In this document: in pieces, positions 51,343 through 60,197 of the stretch
How positions within the stretch are numbered: position 1 is the first letter of the stretch
Layout: each line of letters starts with the position of its first letter
Origin: Planctomycetota bacterium
GTDB taxonomy: Bacteria > Planctomycetota > MHYJ01 > WSZJ01 > JACPWG01
Assembly: GCA_016197205.1 (NCBI GenBank)
Contig: JACPWG010000193.1
Coordinates: forward strand, 1 to 64,000
Direction of reading: 5' to 3'
DNA: 64,000 nt
Notes under the pieces: generated by a model
Told to the model about the DNA's origin: nothing
What the model saw: the letters and a program-made list of their open reading frames with translations, nothing else
Database searches by the model: none
Made by a program: the position numbers and the translations under genes

Positions 51343-53091
51343 TCACCGCCCTTGCCGGCGACCGCCCCCGCTACCCGCGCCCGCCCCCTCCAGCCGCGCG
51401 AGGCGCGCCGCCGTCTCGGCGGCGATCACCGCCAGGTGCACGCGCGCCCGCGAGCAGCCCACGTAGAGCACCGTCTCCAGGTCCGCCTGGCTGATCGGCT
51501 CGATCTCCGCCAGGATCACCGCCGCGCGCTCCAGCCCCTTGAAGGCGTGCACCGAGCTCCACAACAGCCCGCCCCCGCCTGCCGCCGCCTCGGACTGCGT
51601 GACCAGCGCGTGCCCGCCGAAGCGGCGAGCGCGCCATACGGAGCTCTTCTCCTGCCCGTGCCCCGTCAGCACCGCGATGTCGCGCGGGGCGATTCCGTGC
51701 TCCTTCGTGAAGCGCAAAACCGTCCGCTCCACCATCGCCAAGAGCTCCGCCTCCGAGCGATAGACCAGGACTTCCGGCCGCTCGCCCGGCGGCGCGCGCG
51801 AAATGATCTTCCGGTCCGCCTTGTAGAAGCGCACGACGAGGTCGTGGATCCGCCGCAGGTTCCGGCAGTTCTCGGTCAGGTCGTATTGGCTGTCCACCGG
51901 CGGGAACGACAGCTCCTCCGTGTAGAGCATCTGGTTGTCGTCGTAGAAGACGTACAGGAAGCCCTTCCGCCGGTCGAGGAGGGCGCTCTCCAGCGGCCCC
52001 CACCAGGCGGCGTGAAAGTCCTGCCCCTCGTCCACGACGATGCCGTCGTACCGGTCGTCCGGTGAGCGCTTGACGGCCTCTCGCAACGCCTCGGGCAGGA
52101 GCCGGCGGTAGAACTCGACCTCCGGGATGGACGGGTCCTCGCGCGGGCCCGTGATCTTGAGCCCCGCCTTCAGCGCCCAGCGCACGCACAGCTCATGAAA
52201 GCTGTCCGCGGTGGCGTTCGGCCACGCCTTCAACTGCGCACGGCACGCGTCGCGCAGGTTCCTGTTGTAGCAGACGTAGAGCGGCCGCAAGCCCTGGCTC
52301 GCCAGCCGCCGGACTTTTTCCAGCGCAAGCATGGTCTTCCCCGACCCCGCGCACCCGCAGATGAGCGCGCGCCGGAAACGCGACAGCCCGTCCAGCACCC
52401 GGTACTGGTCCACGGTCAGCCGAGCCAGCTCGAACTCGTGCCGCGCGATCTGGGAGCCGACGAGGGGTCGGATCTCGAAGCCAACAGCGAGGAGCGACGA
52501 CAGGACCTCCAGCCCCCGGCCCCCCGGCGGCGGCTGCCGCTCCCGCTCGGCCCAGTAGGCAAGGGCCGCCTCGACCCAGGCCCGCGTCGAGCCGAGCGCG
52601 CGCCGGTCGAGGAGGAGGACCGCCGGAACGCCGGCGGCCGCGACGAGCGCGGGCTCCAGCTCGATCTGCGGAAAGGCGACGGCGTGCCCCAGGAGCCACC
52701 GTCTGCCCGCCGCGGCCGGCAGGCCGCGCAGGCGCCGCGCGAGCGCGAGCTTCGCCCGCACCACCGCCTGCAACGGATCGTCTTCGGCCGCGCTCCGACC
52801 CCCTTCCGCGTCCACGCTGTGCCAGCGCCCCGCCCGCGCGTCGAAGGCCGCCCCGCCCGCCCGCGCCTCGAGCACGAGCACCCCCCGCCCCTCGTGCGCG
52901 AGCACAAAGCTCGCCACCCCGTCCCGCATCGTGCCGGTCGCATTCGGCGCGTGCCACGGCCGCCGGTGGAAGACCACGTACTCCTCGGGCAGCTCCCGCT
53001 GGAACTCGCCGTAGAGGCCGCGCTCCGCCTCGGCGAGCGTCTCGGGGACCTCCGGGTCGGCCCGGAACTCCTCGGGGAACATGCGGGCCAT
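51343..53091 (-). CDS. NERD-domain UvrD/Rep-like helicase
   Basis: 582 residues from the ATG at 53091. The N-terminal NERD-like region (about 20-130; GLYGEFQRELPEEYVVFHRR, GVLVLEARAGG) is the nuclease-related domain, here with a degenerate active site. A superfamily-1 helicase follows: GCAGSGKTMLAL with Lys252, VDEGQDFHAAWW, LTENCRNLRRIHDLV, SSVHAFKGLERAAVIL and LYVGCSRARVHLAV. NERD-UvrD proteins are predicted DNA-processing enzymes, and some are linked to defence. The gene lies 21 bp after the zinc-ribbon/DUF1080-like gene and is co-transcribed with it, with no clear functional link. The C-terminus is short and Gly/Arg-rich. Confidence 0.85.
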   Translation of the reverse strand: MARMFPEEFRADPEVPETLAEAERGLYGEFQRELPEEYVVFHRRPWHAPNATGTMRDGVASFVLAHEGRGVLVLEARAGGAAFDARAGRWHSVDAEGGRSAAEDDPLQAVVRAKLALARRLRGLPAAAGRRWLLGHAVAFPQIELEPALVAAAGVPAVLLLDRRALGSTRAWVEAALAYWAERERQPPPGGRGLEVLSSLLAVGFEIRPLVGSQIARHEFELARLTVDQYRVLDGLSRFRRALICGCAGSGKTMLALEKVRRLASQGLRPLYVCYNRNLRDACRAQLKAWPNATADSFHELCVRWALKAGLKITGPREDPSIPEVEFYRRLLPEALREAVKRSPDDRYDGIVVDEGQDFHAAWWGPLESALLDRRKGFLYVFYDDNQMLYTEELSFPPVDSQYDLTENCRNLRRIHDLVVRFYKADRKIISRAPPGERPEVLVYRSEAELLAMVERTVLRFTKEHGIAPRDIAVLTGHGQEKSSVWRARRFGGHALVTQSEAAAGGGGLLWSSVHAFKGLERAAVILAEIEPISQADLETVLYVGCSRARVHLAVIAAETAARLARLEGAGAGSGGGRRQGR

Positions 53092-53112
53092 GCGGTCACG
53101 TCCAGGTGAAAG

Positions 53113-54933
53113 TCACTGGCTGAGCTTGTGGACCGTCACCTGCGGGTTCCGGAAGTACGCCTCGTCCCCCCCGATGAGACCGAAGCCCACCTTGCCCGAC
53201 TTGCTGCCCGAATGCGAGTCCCGGATCGAGATGGATTCCTTCCGGTCCGGGCGTTGAATGACGACGTCCGAGGTCGTGACCGACACCCGGAAGCGATGGA
53301 ACTGGTCCCGGGGGATCGGCGCGGGCATCTTCACGGGACACCAACCGGTGCCGCTGACGAGCACGATCACGATGAAATCACCCTTGACGCACTTGACGTC
53401 GAATTCGTAGTCGTACTCCAGCCAGCGCTCGCTCCCCTTGAAAATGGCGCCGCCCCCGTCCGCGCTTCCGTTGACCGCGTGGATCACTCCCGCCTCCGGG
53501 CACGACCACTCGACGGTGCTGGGTTTGTTTCCGATCCCGACGGTCTTCCAGCCGCCCAGGTCCGTCCCGGAGTGCAAGAGCAGGATGGTGTCCAGCACCT
53601 CCAGGTTCGCGCCGTCGGCCCCGCCGGTCGGCCCGTTTCCGCCGCCTCCGCTCCCATCGCCGCCGCCCGGCGGCTGGGCCTTCGGCGTTTCCCGCGCCCG
53701 TTCCCGCGCCCGTTTCACCTTGTCCTCGAGCGCCAGCTTCTTCGGATAGGACGGCGTCAGTTCGAACTTTTTCGGGAAGTCGTTCGTCCGTCGCAGCGCC
53801 TCCTCGAATTTCTTCGCTTCGATGAGGCGGTCCACGTCCGCGGAGATCTGCGCAAGGGCCTGCTCCGCGAGCAGGAACCACTGGGTCTCCAGCTCCTTGA
53901 TCTTATTGAGCACCTGGGACCGGAGCGTCGCGTCGAGGTCGGGGATGTCGGTCAGGATGGCCTCGTAGCGCTTCTTGAAGGGCTCGATGCTCTCGACCTT
54001 CGTCAGGTCCTTGAGGTCCGCCTCCACCAACCGGATCGACTCCCGGACGTAGGTTTCCTGCAGCACCCGCCGCTCTTCCCCGACTTTCCGCGCGAACTCC
54101 CGTCCGAAATCCTCGCCGAGCTTCCCGGCCTCCGTGGGCAGGCGTTGCAGCTCCCGCAGCGCGGGCGGAATCGTCGCGAGGTCCCGCTTGCCTTTCTCCA
54201 CCAGGTCGTGGAGGCGGTCGCGGAAGACCTGCTTCTGCAGAAACTCGTCTTTCTTCTTCTTCACCTCGTTCTCGAGCGTCACGAGGCGGGAGTAGTAGTT
54301 CGTCCCTTCCGCCTGCTCGGCCTTCGGCCGGCCCTGCGCGATTTTCGCCAGGGTCCCGTCGAAATCCTCCGGGTGGTCCTTGAAGTACACCTGGCACTCC
54401 TGAAGCGCCTCCACCGCGTTGCGCTCCAGCCGTTCCTTCCGCTCCTGTTCCGCCTTCGCGTTCATCGACTGCATCACGAGGACGATCACGATGACGAGCA
54501 GGATGCCGCCGCCGCCGACGATCGCGACGATGGCGTTCTTCGAGAGTCCCGCCCCCTGTTCATGGTTCGGACGGGAGTCTTCGTGACGCGAGCGCCCGTG
54601 GCCCCCGACGCCGGGGAGCGGCGACTTGAAGGCGTTCGGCGTGCCCGCCTTCGGCCGCAGGGAGGCCGGGGCCTTCGCAAGGCCGGAAGGAGGCCGCGGA
54701 TCGGGCGCCTGCACGGCGGGCAGGATCCCCGAACTGCGCTTGACGCTCGGCATCATGCCCGAGCTGCGCTTCGAAACCCCCACCCCGCCGCCCTTCGGCA
54801 GGAGATGCGCAATCTCTGCCTTGCAAGCCTGGCAATAGTCCTTGCTCTCGAAGTGGACCGCCTTCCCTTTCGCGAAATCCTCTTCGGGGATCATCTCCCC
54901 GCATTTTTCGCAGTAGACGGTTGCCTTCCCCAC
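53113..54933 (-). CDS. Zinc-ribbon, membrane-anchored coiled-coil protein with DUF1080-like lectin domain
   Basis: 606 residues from the GTG at 54933, preceded by GGAGGGAGACC. An N-terminal zinc ribbon (YCEKCGEMIP ... YCQACKAEI) is followed by a Pro/Ser/Lys-rich linker with an SSGMMPSVKRSSGILP repeat and one transmembrane helix (AIVAIVGGGGILLVIVIVLV, about 135-157). A long charged coiled-coil region (about 160-415) and a Gly-rich spacer lead to a C-terminal concanavalin-like beta-sandwich (about 430-606; WLEYDYEFDVKCVKGDFIVI, FHRFRVSVTTSDVVIQ) of the DUF1080 type. The zinc ribbon faces the cytoplasm and the lectin-like domain the periplasm. The function is unknown. Its promoter is TTGAAT-N17-TACAAT. 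Confidence 0.75.
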   Translation of the reverse strand: MGKATVYCEKCGEMIPEEDFAKGKAVHFESKDYCQACKAEIAHLLPKGGGVGVSKRSSGMMPSVKRSSGILPAVQAPDPRPPSGLAKAPASLRPKAGTPNAFKSPLPGVGGHGRSRHEDSRPNHEQGAGLSKNAIVAIVGGGGILLVIVIVLVMQSMNAKAEQERKERLERNAVEALQECQVYFKDHPEDFDGTLAKIAQGRPKAEQAEGTNYYSRLVTLENEVKKKKDEFLQKQVFRDRLHDLVEKGKRDLATIPPALRELQRLPTEAGKLGEDFGREFARKVGEERRVLQETYVRESIRLVEADLKDLTKVESIEPFKKRYEAILTDIPDLDATLRSQVLNKIKELETQWFLLAEQALAQISADVDRLIEAKKFEEALRRTNDFPKKFELTPSYPKKLALEDKVKRARERARETPKAQPPGGGDGSGGGGNGPTGGADGANLEVLDTILLLHSGTDLGGWKTVGIGNKPSTVEWSCPEAGVIHAVNGSADGGGAIFKGSERWLEYDYEFDVKCVKGDFIVIVLVSGTGWCPVKMPAPIPRDQFHRFRVSVTTSDVVIQRPDRKESISIRDSHSGSKSGKVGFGLIGGDEAYFRNPQVTVHKLSQ

Positions 54934-54992
54934 CCCGGTCTCCCTCCTGTGCGGTGACAGTGCTTAGGCATGGACCTCCCCGGTAGCGAAGA

Positions 54993-55021
54993 ATTGTAAC
55001 CCTGCACTTCCGACGATTCAA
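54993..55021 (-). promoter_or_regulatory. Promoter of the zinc-ribbon/NERD-helicase operon
   Basis: On the minus strand TTGAAT (55021-55016), a 17-bp spacer and TACAAT (54998-54993): one of the best sigma-70-type promoters in the window, about 55 nt before the GTG at 54933. Confidence 0.7.
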
Positions 55022-55076
55022 GGCTTTTCCCCCCTGCAGGTCCCGCGCGGCAGGCCCGGGCCGACCGGGAAAAACC

Positions 55077-55105
55077 TTGAATCGACGGGGGTTGTCTGCT
55101 ACCCT
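55077..55105 (+). promoter_or_regulatory. Promoter of the hldE operon
   Basis: TTGAAT (55077-55082), a 17-bp spacer and TACCCT (55100-55105). It is divergent from the 54993-55021 promoter. The two -35 regions share an inverted CCTTGAATCG sequence. Confidence 0.55.
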
Positions 55106-55240
55106 TTCGCGCCCGATGCGCCGCCCGCGCCCCGCCGCTGCGACCTCCCGGCCGAGTGTCCGGAAAGCGAACACAGGCGCCGAGGTCCGCCCGGCGGCGG
55201 GGTTCGCGACCGACGGTTCCACCTTCCCGAGAGCCCCGTC

Positions 55241-56776
55241 ATGATCGCCCGACTCGCCCGTTGCCTGCGCGAACTCGGGAAGCCGCGGATCCTGGTCCTC
55301 GGCGACCTGCTGCTCGACCGGTACGTCTGGGGCCGGATGGAGCGGATCTCGCCGGAGGCCCCGGTCCCCATCCTCAAAGTGGAATCGGACCGCGACCTGC
55401 GCCCCGGCGGCGCGGCGAACGTCTCGCTCAACCTGCAGGCGCTGGGCGCGCGCGTCGCCTGCCTCGGCACCGTCGGAGAGGACGCGGCAGGACGCACGCT
55501 GGCCCGTCTCCTGGACCGTGCGGGCGTGGGCATCGCGGGTCTCGTCGTCGACCGCGCCAAGCCCACGCCCGTCAAGACCCGGATGATCGCGCACCGCCAG
55601 CAGATCCTGCGGATCGACGAGGAGGAGAGCGCGCCCGTGTCGCCGGCCATCGCGACCAAGCTGCTCCGCGCTTTTCGACGGGAGGCGCGCAAGGCCGACC
55701 TCGTCCTGGTGTCCGACTACGGCAAGGGCGCCCTCACCGACCCGCTCCTCGCCGCGGTCGTCGCCGAGGGGCGGAAGCGCGGGCTCCCCGTCCTCATCGA
55801 CCCGAAGGGCAGGGACTACGCGAAATACCGGGGCGCCACGGCCCTGACGCCGAACCAGGCCGAGGCCGAGCTGGCGAGCGGCGTCGAGATCCGGAGCCCG
55901 GAGTCCCTGCGCGAGGCCGCGCGCCGGCTGGTCGACGGGCTGGCGCTCGACTTCGTCGTCGTCACGCGCGGCGAGCAGGGCATGTCCCTTTTCGCGCCGC
56001 CGACCGAGGGGGCCGAGGCGGAGCTGCACGTCCCGGCGCAGGCGCGCGAGGTCTACGACGTGACCGGGGCGGGGGACACGGCGATTGCGATGCTCGGCCT
56101 CGCGCTGGCGGCGGGCGCGTCGCGTGAAGAGTCGCTGCACCTGGCCAACCGCGCGGCCGGGCTCGTCGTGGGCAAGCTCGGCACGGCGACGGTCACGCGA
56201 AAAGAGGTGCTCGACGCGCTGGCCGCGGAGCATCGCGGTCACGCGGCGAAGATCCATCCGCCGGCGGCCCTGGGTCGGATCCTCGCGCGGCATCGGCGGG
56301 CCGGGGAGCGGGTCGCCTTCACGAACGGGTGCTTCGATCTCCTGCACGCCGGGCACGTGCAATCGCTGCGCTTCGCGCGCGCGCAGGCGGACCTGCTGGT
56401 CGTGGGCATCAACTCCGACGCGTCCGTGCGGCGGCTGAAGGGGGAGGCGCGGCCGATCCTTTCGCAGGCGGAGCGCGCGCAGGTGCTCGCGGCGCTGGAG
56501 GACGTGGACTACGTGACGATCTACGCGGAGGACACGCCCCATCGCGTGCTGGAGCTGCTTCGGCCGGACATCCTGGTGAAGGGCGGGGACTGCGCGTGGC
56601 GGAAGGAAGGCGTGGTGGGGCGGGAGGTGGTGGAGGGGTACGGCGGGCGAGTAGAGCTGGCCCCGTACGCGCAGGGGCTGTCGACCACGAACATCGTGGA
56701 CCGGATCCTCGAACGGTGCGGCCGGGCGGCGGCGAAGGACGAAGCGCCGGGCGGCGCGACCGGGGGGCCGTCGTGA
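55241..56776 (+). CDS. hldE: Bifunctional heptose-7-phosphate kinase / heptose-1-phosphate adenylyltransferase
   Basis: 511 residues, the full-length two-domain form. Residues 1-325 are a PfkB-type sugar kinase (ILVLGDLLLDRYVWG, LRPGGAANVSLNLQALGAR, and DVTGAGDTAIAMLG with the catalytic Asp). Residues about 345-505 are a nucleotidyltransferase (FTNGCFDLLHAGHVQSLRFA with H369-A-G-H372, then ISTKHIV-type LSTTNIVDRI). It phosphorylates D-glycero-beta-D-manno-heptose 7-phosphate and then transfers AMP from ATP, giving ADP-heptose for LPS inner core in the cytoplasm. It is translationally coupled to gmhA (GTGA overlap). Confidence 0.95.
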   Translation: MIARLARCLRELGKPRILVLGDLLLDRYVWGRMERISPEAPVPILKVESDRDLRPGGAANVSLNLQALGARVACLGTVGEDAAGRTLARLLDRAGVGIAGLVVDRAKPTPVKTRMIAHRQQILRIDEEESAPVSPAIATKLLRAFRREARKADLVLVSDYGKGALTDPLLAAVVAEGRKRGLPVLIDPKGRDYAKYRGATALTPNQAEAELASGVEIRSPESLREAARRLVDGLALDFVVVTRGEQGMSLFAPPTEGAEAELHVPAQAREVYDVTGAGDTAIAMLGLALAAGASREESLHLANRAAGLVVGKLGTATVTRKEVLDALAAEHRGHAAKIHPPAALGRILARHRRAGERVAFTNGCFDLLHAGHVQSLRFARAQADLLVVGINSDASVRRLKGEARPILSQAERAQVLAALEDVDYVTIYAEDTPHRVLELLRPDILVKGGDCAWRKEGVVGREVVEGYGGRVELAPYAQGLSTTNIVDRILERCGRAAAKDEAPGGATGGPS

Positions 56777-57408
56777 AGCGTGGGAGGACGGCAACGCCGG
56801 GCGCACGGGCGGGAGCGGCGGCGAGGGGGGCGGGAAGCGGGGCGGCGAGGCTTGTTCGCGCGCGGCTCGCGGAGAGCCTTGCGGCGCAGCGACGGCTCGC
56901 GACCGCTTGCGGCGCGGACCTCGTGCGGGCGGCGGAGCTGGCGGCGGACGCGTTGCGGGCCGGCGGCACGCTGTTTCTCTTCGGCAACGGCGGGAGCGCG
57001 GCGGACGCGCAGCACTGGGCGGCGGAGGCGGTGGGGCGGTATCGGCGCGACCGTCGCGCGCTGCGCGCCGTGGCCCTGACGACGGACACGTCGGTCCTTA
57101 CCTCGGTGGGAAACGACTACGGCTACGACCGGATCTTCGAACGGCAGGTCGAGGCGCACGTGCGGCCCGGCGACGTGGTGGTCGCGATCTCGACCAGCGG
57201 CCGGTCGCCGAACGTCCTCCGGGGGGTCGCGGCGGCGCGCCGGCTCGGGGCCTGCGTGATCGGCCTGACCGGCCGCTCGGGCGGCAAGCTGGCCGCCAAG
57301 GTCGACGTCTGCCTGCGTGCCCCGACGGACGAGACCGACCGCATTCAAGAGTGCCACGGGGTGCTCGGCCACATCTTCTGCGACGTCCTGGAACAGGCGC
57401 TGGCGTGA
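56773..57408 (+). CDS. gmhA: Sedoheptulose-7-phosphate isomerase
   Basis: 211 residues from the GTG at 56773, overlapping the hldE stop by four bases. A single SIS domain: LFLFGNGGSAADAQHWAAEA, TDTSVLTSVGNDYGYDRIFE, VVVAISTSGRSPNVLRGV and the C-terminal DETDRIQECHGVLGHIFCDV, including the Glu and His of the active site. It converts sedoheptulose 7-phosphate into D-glycero-D-manno-heptose 7-phosphate, the substrate of the HldE kinase. The first 35 residues are an Arg/Gly/Ala-rich extension not usual in the family. The gmhB phosphatase is not in the window. Confidence 0.95.
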   Translation: MKRGRTATPGARAGAAARGAGSGAARLVRARLAESLAAQRRLATACGADLVRAAELAADALRAGGTLFLFGNGGSAADAQHWAAEAVGRYRRDRRALRAVALTTDTSVLTSVGNDYGYDRIFERQVEAHVRPGDVVVAISTSGRSPNVLRGVAAARRLGACVIGLTGRSGGKLAAKVDVCLRAPTDETDRIQECHGVLGHIFCDVLEQALA

Positions 57409-57436
57409 GGATCGGTCCCAGTAGGCAGCGAGGCCT

Positions 57437-58726
57437 CTGAAGACACCGCAGAGCATCGACCTCGACGTCGCCATCTTCGGCGGCGGGATCGCGGGACTCT
57501 GGACGCTCGACCTCCTGCACGCCAGGGGGTACCGTGCGTTGCTCCTTTCGGCGGGCGACCTGGGCGCGGGCCAGACCATCGCGGCCCAGGGGATCGTGCA
57601 CGGCGGCACCAAGTACTCGCTCGCCGGCCTCTTGTCGGGCTCCGCGGCTGCAATTCGGGAAATGCCCGAGCTCTGGCGCGCGTGCGTCGCGGGGACGGGG
57701 CCCGTCGACCTATCCGGCGCCCGCGTCCGCTCGTCGTTCTGCCACCTCTGGCAGACGCGGTCGATCGCCTCGGTCCTCGGCATGCTGGGCGCACGCATCG
57801 GCCTGGAGACGGCGCCGGTCGAGATCGCGGCGTGCGAGCGACCGGCGGTCCTGCGCGACTGCCCCGGGCCGGTGATGCGGCTCGAGGAGCCGGTGCTCGA
57901 CGTGCCGTCGATCCTCGCGTGCTTCGAACGGCGGCATCGCGACCGGCTCCTGCGAATCGACGCGGAGCGTGGGCTCTCGTTCGGACCCGCGGACGCGGGC
58001 GGCGCGCCGGCCGTCCGACTCGCCGACCCGGCGGGTGGGCGTCCTGGCGTTGAGCTGTGCGCAAAGCGCCTTGTCCTCGCCGCGGGCGCCGGAAACGCCG
58101 CCCTTCGCGAAAGGCTCGGGCTGGCCGGTGCCGCGATGCAGCGCCGTCCGCTGCACATGGTGCTCCTGCGCGGCGAGCTGCCGCCGCTCTACGGACACTG
58201 CATCGAAGGGGCGGGCACGCGCGTCACGATCACGACGGTCGAGGGGGGAGCGACGGCGGCGCAGGGCGCGGGGGGCGGCCGGGTCTGGCAGGTGGGGGGA
58301 CAGCTCGCCGAAGACGGCGTACGCATGGAAGGGCGGGACCTCATCCGCCATGCGCGCGCGGAGCTGGCGGCGGCCCTCCCCGGCTTGGCGCTCGCGGACA
58401 TCGAGGCCGCGACCTACCGGGTCGACCGCGCCGAGGGACGCGGGCCGGCGGGCGGGCGGCCGGAGGGACCGGTCCTGCTCGAAGAGCGCGCAGTGCTCAC
58501 GGCGTGGCCCACGAAGATGGCGCTGGCGCCGCGACTCGCGGAGTCCGTACTTGGGCGCTTGCCTGAGCCCGCGGGGAGGCACGGCGCGGGCGGAAAGCGG
58601 GGCGAAAAAGGGGGCTGTGTCGAAGGCGCGGAGAGCGCGCGCGGACCCGTCCTTGCGGACTGGCCGCGACCGTGCGTGGCCGCACCGCCGTGGGAAGAGG
58701 AGAGACCGTGGTCACCCGTCGGCTAG
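57437..58726 (+). CDS. FAD-dependent oxidoreductase (DAO/GlpD-like), unusual start
   Basis: About 429 residues. The dinucleotide-binding motif (DLDVAIFGGGIAGLWTLDLL) requires translation from before 57470, but the open frame from the TAG at 57422 contains no ATG, GTG or TTG until 57539. A CTG at 57437 behind GCGAGG is the best candidate. GAGQTIAAQGIVHGGTKY is typical of glycerol-3-phosphate-dehydrogenase/DAO-family proteins, and KRLVLAAGAGNAALRERLGL gives the second FAD contact. The substrate is unknown. The C-terminal 60 residues are Gly/Arg-rich and overlap the next gene by 19 bp. Its position after gmhA suggests co-expression only. Confidence 0.75.
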   Translation: MKTPQSIDLDVAIFGGGIAGLWTLDLLHARGYRALLLSAGDLGAGQTIAAQGIVHGGTKYSLAGLLSGSAAAIREMPELWRACVAGTGPVDLSGARVRSSFCHLWQTRSIASVLGMLGARIGLETAPVEIAACERPAVLRDCPGPVMRLEEPVLDVPSILACFERRHRDRLLRIDAERGLSFGPADAGGAPAVRLADPAGGRPGVELCAKRLVLAAGAGNAALRERLGLAGAAMQRRPLHMVLLRGELPPLYGHCIEGAGTRVTITTVEGGATAAQGAGGGRVWQVGGQLAEDGVRMEGRDLIRHARAELAAALPGLALADIEAATYRVDRAEGRGPAGGRPEGPVLLEERAVLTAWPTKMALAPRLAESVLGRLPEPAGRHGAGGKRGEKGGCVEGAESARGPVLADWPRPCVAAPPWEEERPWSPVG

Positions 58727-59490
58727 GCCGCACCGGCTTCGCGGCGCGGCCGATCGGCTTCGGCGCCTTCAAGCTCGGGCGGAACCAGAAGGCGAAGTAC
58801 CCCGCCGCGTACGCCCTCCCGGACGATGCGGAGGCCGCGCGGCTCTTGCACGGCGTGCTCGACCTCGGCGTCAACTGGATCGACACCGCCCCGGCCTACG
58901 GCCTCTCCGAGGAGCGGATCGGCGCGGCCCTCGCTGGACGCCGCGGGGAGTTCTTCCTCTCGACGAAGGCCGGCGAGACCTTCACGGACGGTGTCTCCCG
59001 CTACGACTTCTCGGCGACCGCGCTACGGGCGAGCCTCGAGTCGAGCCTGCGCCGGCTCCGCACGGACGCCGTTGACGCGCTCCTGCTCCACTCGGACGGG
59101 CGCGATGTGGAGTTCGGCGGCGCGGCCGAGGCGCAAGAGACGCTCGCCGCGCTGAAGCGGGAGGGGAAGACGCGGGCGATCGGGCTTTCCGCGAAGACCG
59201 TCGAGGGGGCGCGTGCGGCACTGGCGTGGGCGGACCTTTTGATGCTCGAGTACCACCCCGCCGAGACCGCGTGCGAGGGGGTGCTCGCCGAGGCCCTGCG
59301 GCGCGACGTGGGAATTCTGGTGAAGAAAGGGCTGGGTGCCGGCAGCCTGGCGGCCGCGACCGCGCTTCCGTGGATCCTGCGGAACCCGGCGGTCGGCTGC
59401 GTGGTGGTCGGCACGCTCGACCTTGCGCACCTGCGCGCGGACCTCGCGCTGGCGGACGCGGCGGCACCGGCGGCACGGCTCGACCGCTGA
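58708..59490 (+). CDS. Aldo/keto reductase
   Basis: 260 residues from the GTG at 58708, preceded by [17 protein letters not shown]-barrel oxidoreductase of the AKR family: RRLGRTGFAARPIGFGAFKL, NWIDTAPAYGLSEERIGAAL (Asp and Tyr of the catalytic tetrad), FLSTKAGETF (Lys), then VDALLLHSDG (His) and GCVVVGTLDLAHLRADL at the C-terminus, where NADPH normally binds. It is slightly short for the family. It uses NAD(P)H to reduce carbonyls in the cytoplasm; the substrate is unknown. It is the fourth gene of the hldE operon. Confidence 0.9.
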   Translation: MVTRRLGRTGFAARPIGFGAFKLGRNQKAKYPAAYALPDDAEAARLLHGVLDLGVNWIDTAPAYGLSEERIGAALAGRRGEFFLSTKAGETFTDGVSRYDFSATALRASLESSLRRLRTDAVDALLLHSDGRDVEFGGAAEAQETLAALKREGKTRAIGLSAKTVEGARAALAWADLLMLEYHPAETACEGVLAEALRRDVGILVKKGLGAGSLAAATALPWILRNPAVGCVVVGTLDLAHLRADLALADAAAPAARLDR

Positions 59491-59500
59491 GGGGGAGACC

Positions 59501-59983
59501 GTGGCAAGTCGGTTGGATTTTGACGCGTTTCGATGGGGGGACGACAGGGCAGCCCCGCTTCGACTGTGGGAGATCTTTCTTTTCCAGGTCTTTCTCTGCC
59601 CTTGGGTATGGCTCTTGTTAAAGGTGCACCGTGGGATGTTCGGGGAGCGCAATTTCTCCTACATTGCGAGGGGGTGTCCCTTTCTCATCGCCATTGCCAT
59701 GCTTCCCCTGGTGATCCGCGACTGCTTCCTAGGGCCCCGCAGCCGGCTCCACTGGACGGGGGGAGTCTCGCTCTTGTTCAATGCCTTCGGCTTCTTCCTG
59801 CATCTGCATAGCAAGAGCAACTGGACTGCGGATTCCCCAGCTTGTCTGCTCTCCCTGCTCTCTCTTGCCGCGGCCATCGCGAACTGGCTTGTGACGGCGG
59901 GCACGCGGCGAGGCTGGGCGTGGGTGCCCATGAGCCCCTTCCTGCTGATGGGCGGGCTGGCACTGTCCCAGTCCCTGCGCTGA
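59501..59983 (+). CDS. Small membrane protein, unknown
   Basis: 160 residues from the GTG at 59501, preceded by GGGGGAGACC, 10 bp after the aldo/keto reductase. Four hydrophobic helices: LWEIFLFQVFLCPWVWLLLK, CPFLIAIAMLPLVIRDCFLG, LLSLLSLAAAIANWLVTA and MSPFLLMGGLALSQSL. Its codon use is less G+C-biased than that of its neighbours. It is not recognised. It is the last gene of the operon, ended by the 60005-60033 hairpin. Confidence 0.7.
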   Translation: MASRLDFDAFRWGDDRAAPLRLWEIFLFQVFLCPWVWLLLKVHRGMFGERNFSYIARGCPFLIAIAMLPLVIRDCFLGPRSRLHWTGGVSLLFNAFGFFLHLHSKSNWTADSPACLLSLLSLAAAIANWLVTAGTRRGWAWVPMSPFLLMGGLALSQSLR

Positions 59984-60004
59984 GCCGGCGCTGTCCGTCA
60001 ATGC

Positions 60005-60033
60005 GTAGGGGCACGGCAGCGCCGTGCCCCTAC
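60005..60033. terminator. Perfect 13-bp hairpin between convergent genes
   Basis: GTAGGGGCACGGC (60005-60017), loop AGC, GCCGTGCCCCTAC (60021-60033), 22 bp after the stop of the 59501 gene and on the 3' side of the convergent glycosidase gene. There is no T-tract. It may be a terminator, or a copy of a dispersed G/C palindrome, or both. Confidence 0.45.
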
Positions 60034-60069
60034 GGTGAACACCGTACATGCCACTTCCCGCGACCACTC

Positions 60070-60190
60070 GCGACCCGTTTACGAGGTCCAGACCCGATGC
60101 CTGGGGGCGCGGGCCTCCGGCCCGCGCGAATGGCCACATGAGCTACGACTTGCCGAGACTCGATCGACGACTGTGTCTTCAGTTCGTCGA
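60070..60190 (+). repeat. Dispersed intergenic repeat, copy 4
   Basis: The best-preserved copy: GTTTACGAGGTCCAGACCCG, ATGCCTGGGG, then a perfect 9-bp-stem palindrome (60107-60115 with 60119-60127), a GAGCTACGACTTGCC flank and CGACTGTGTC. Copies 1-3 are at 2370, 8140 and 13790. Confidence 0.65.
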
Positions 60191-60197
60191 CGGGCCG

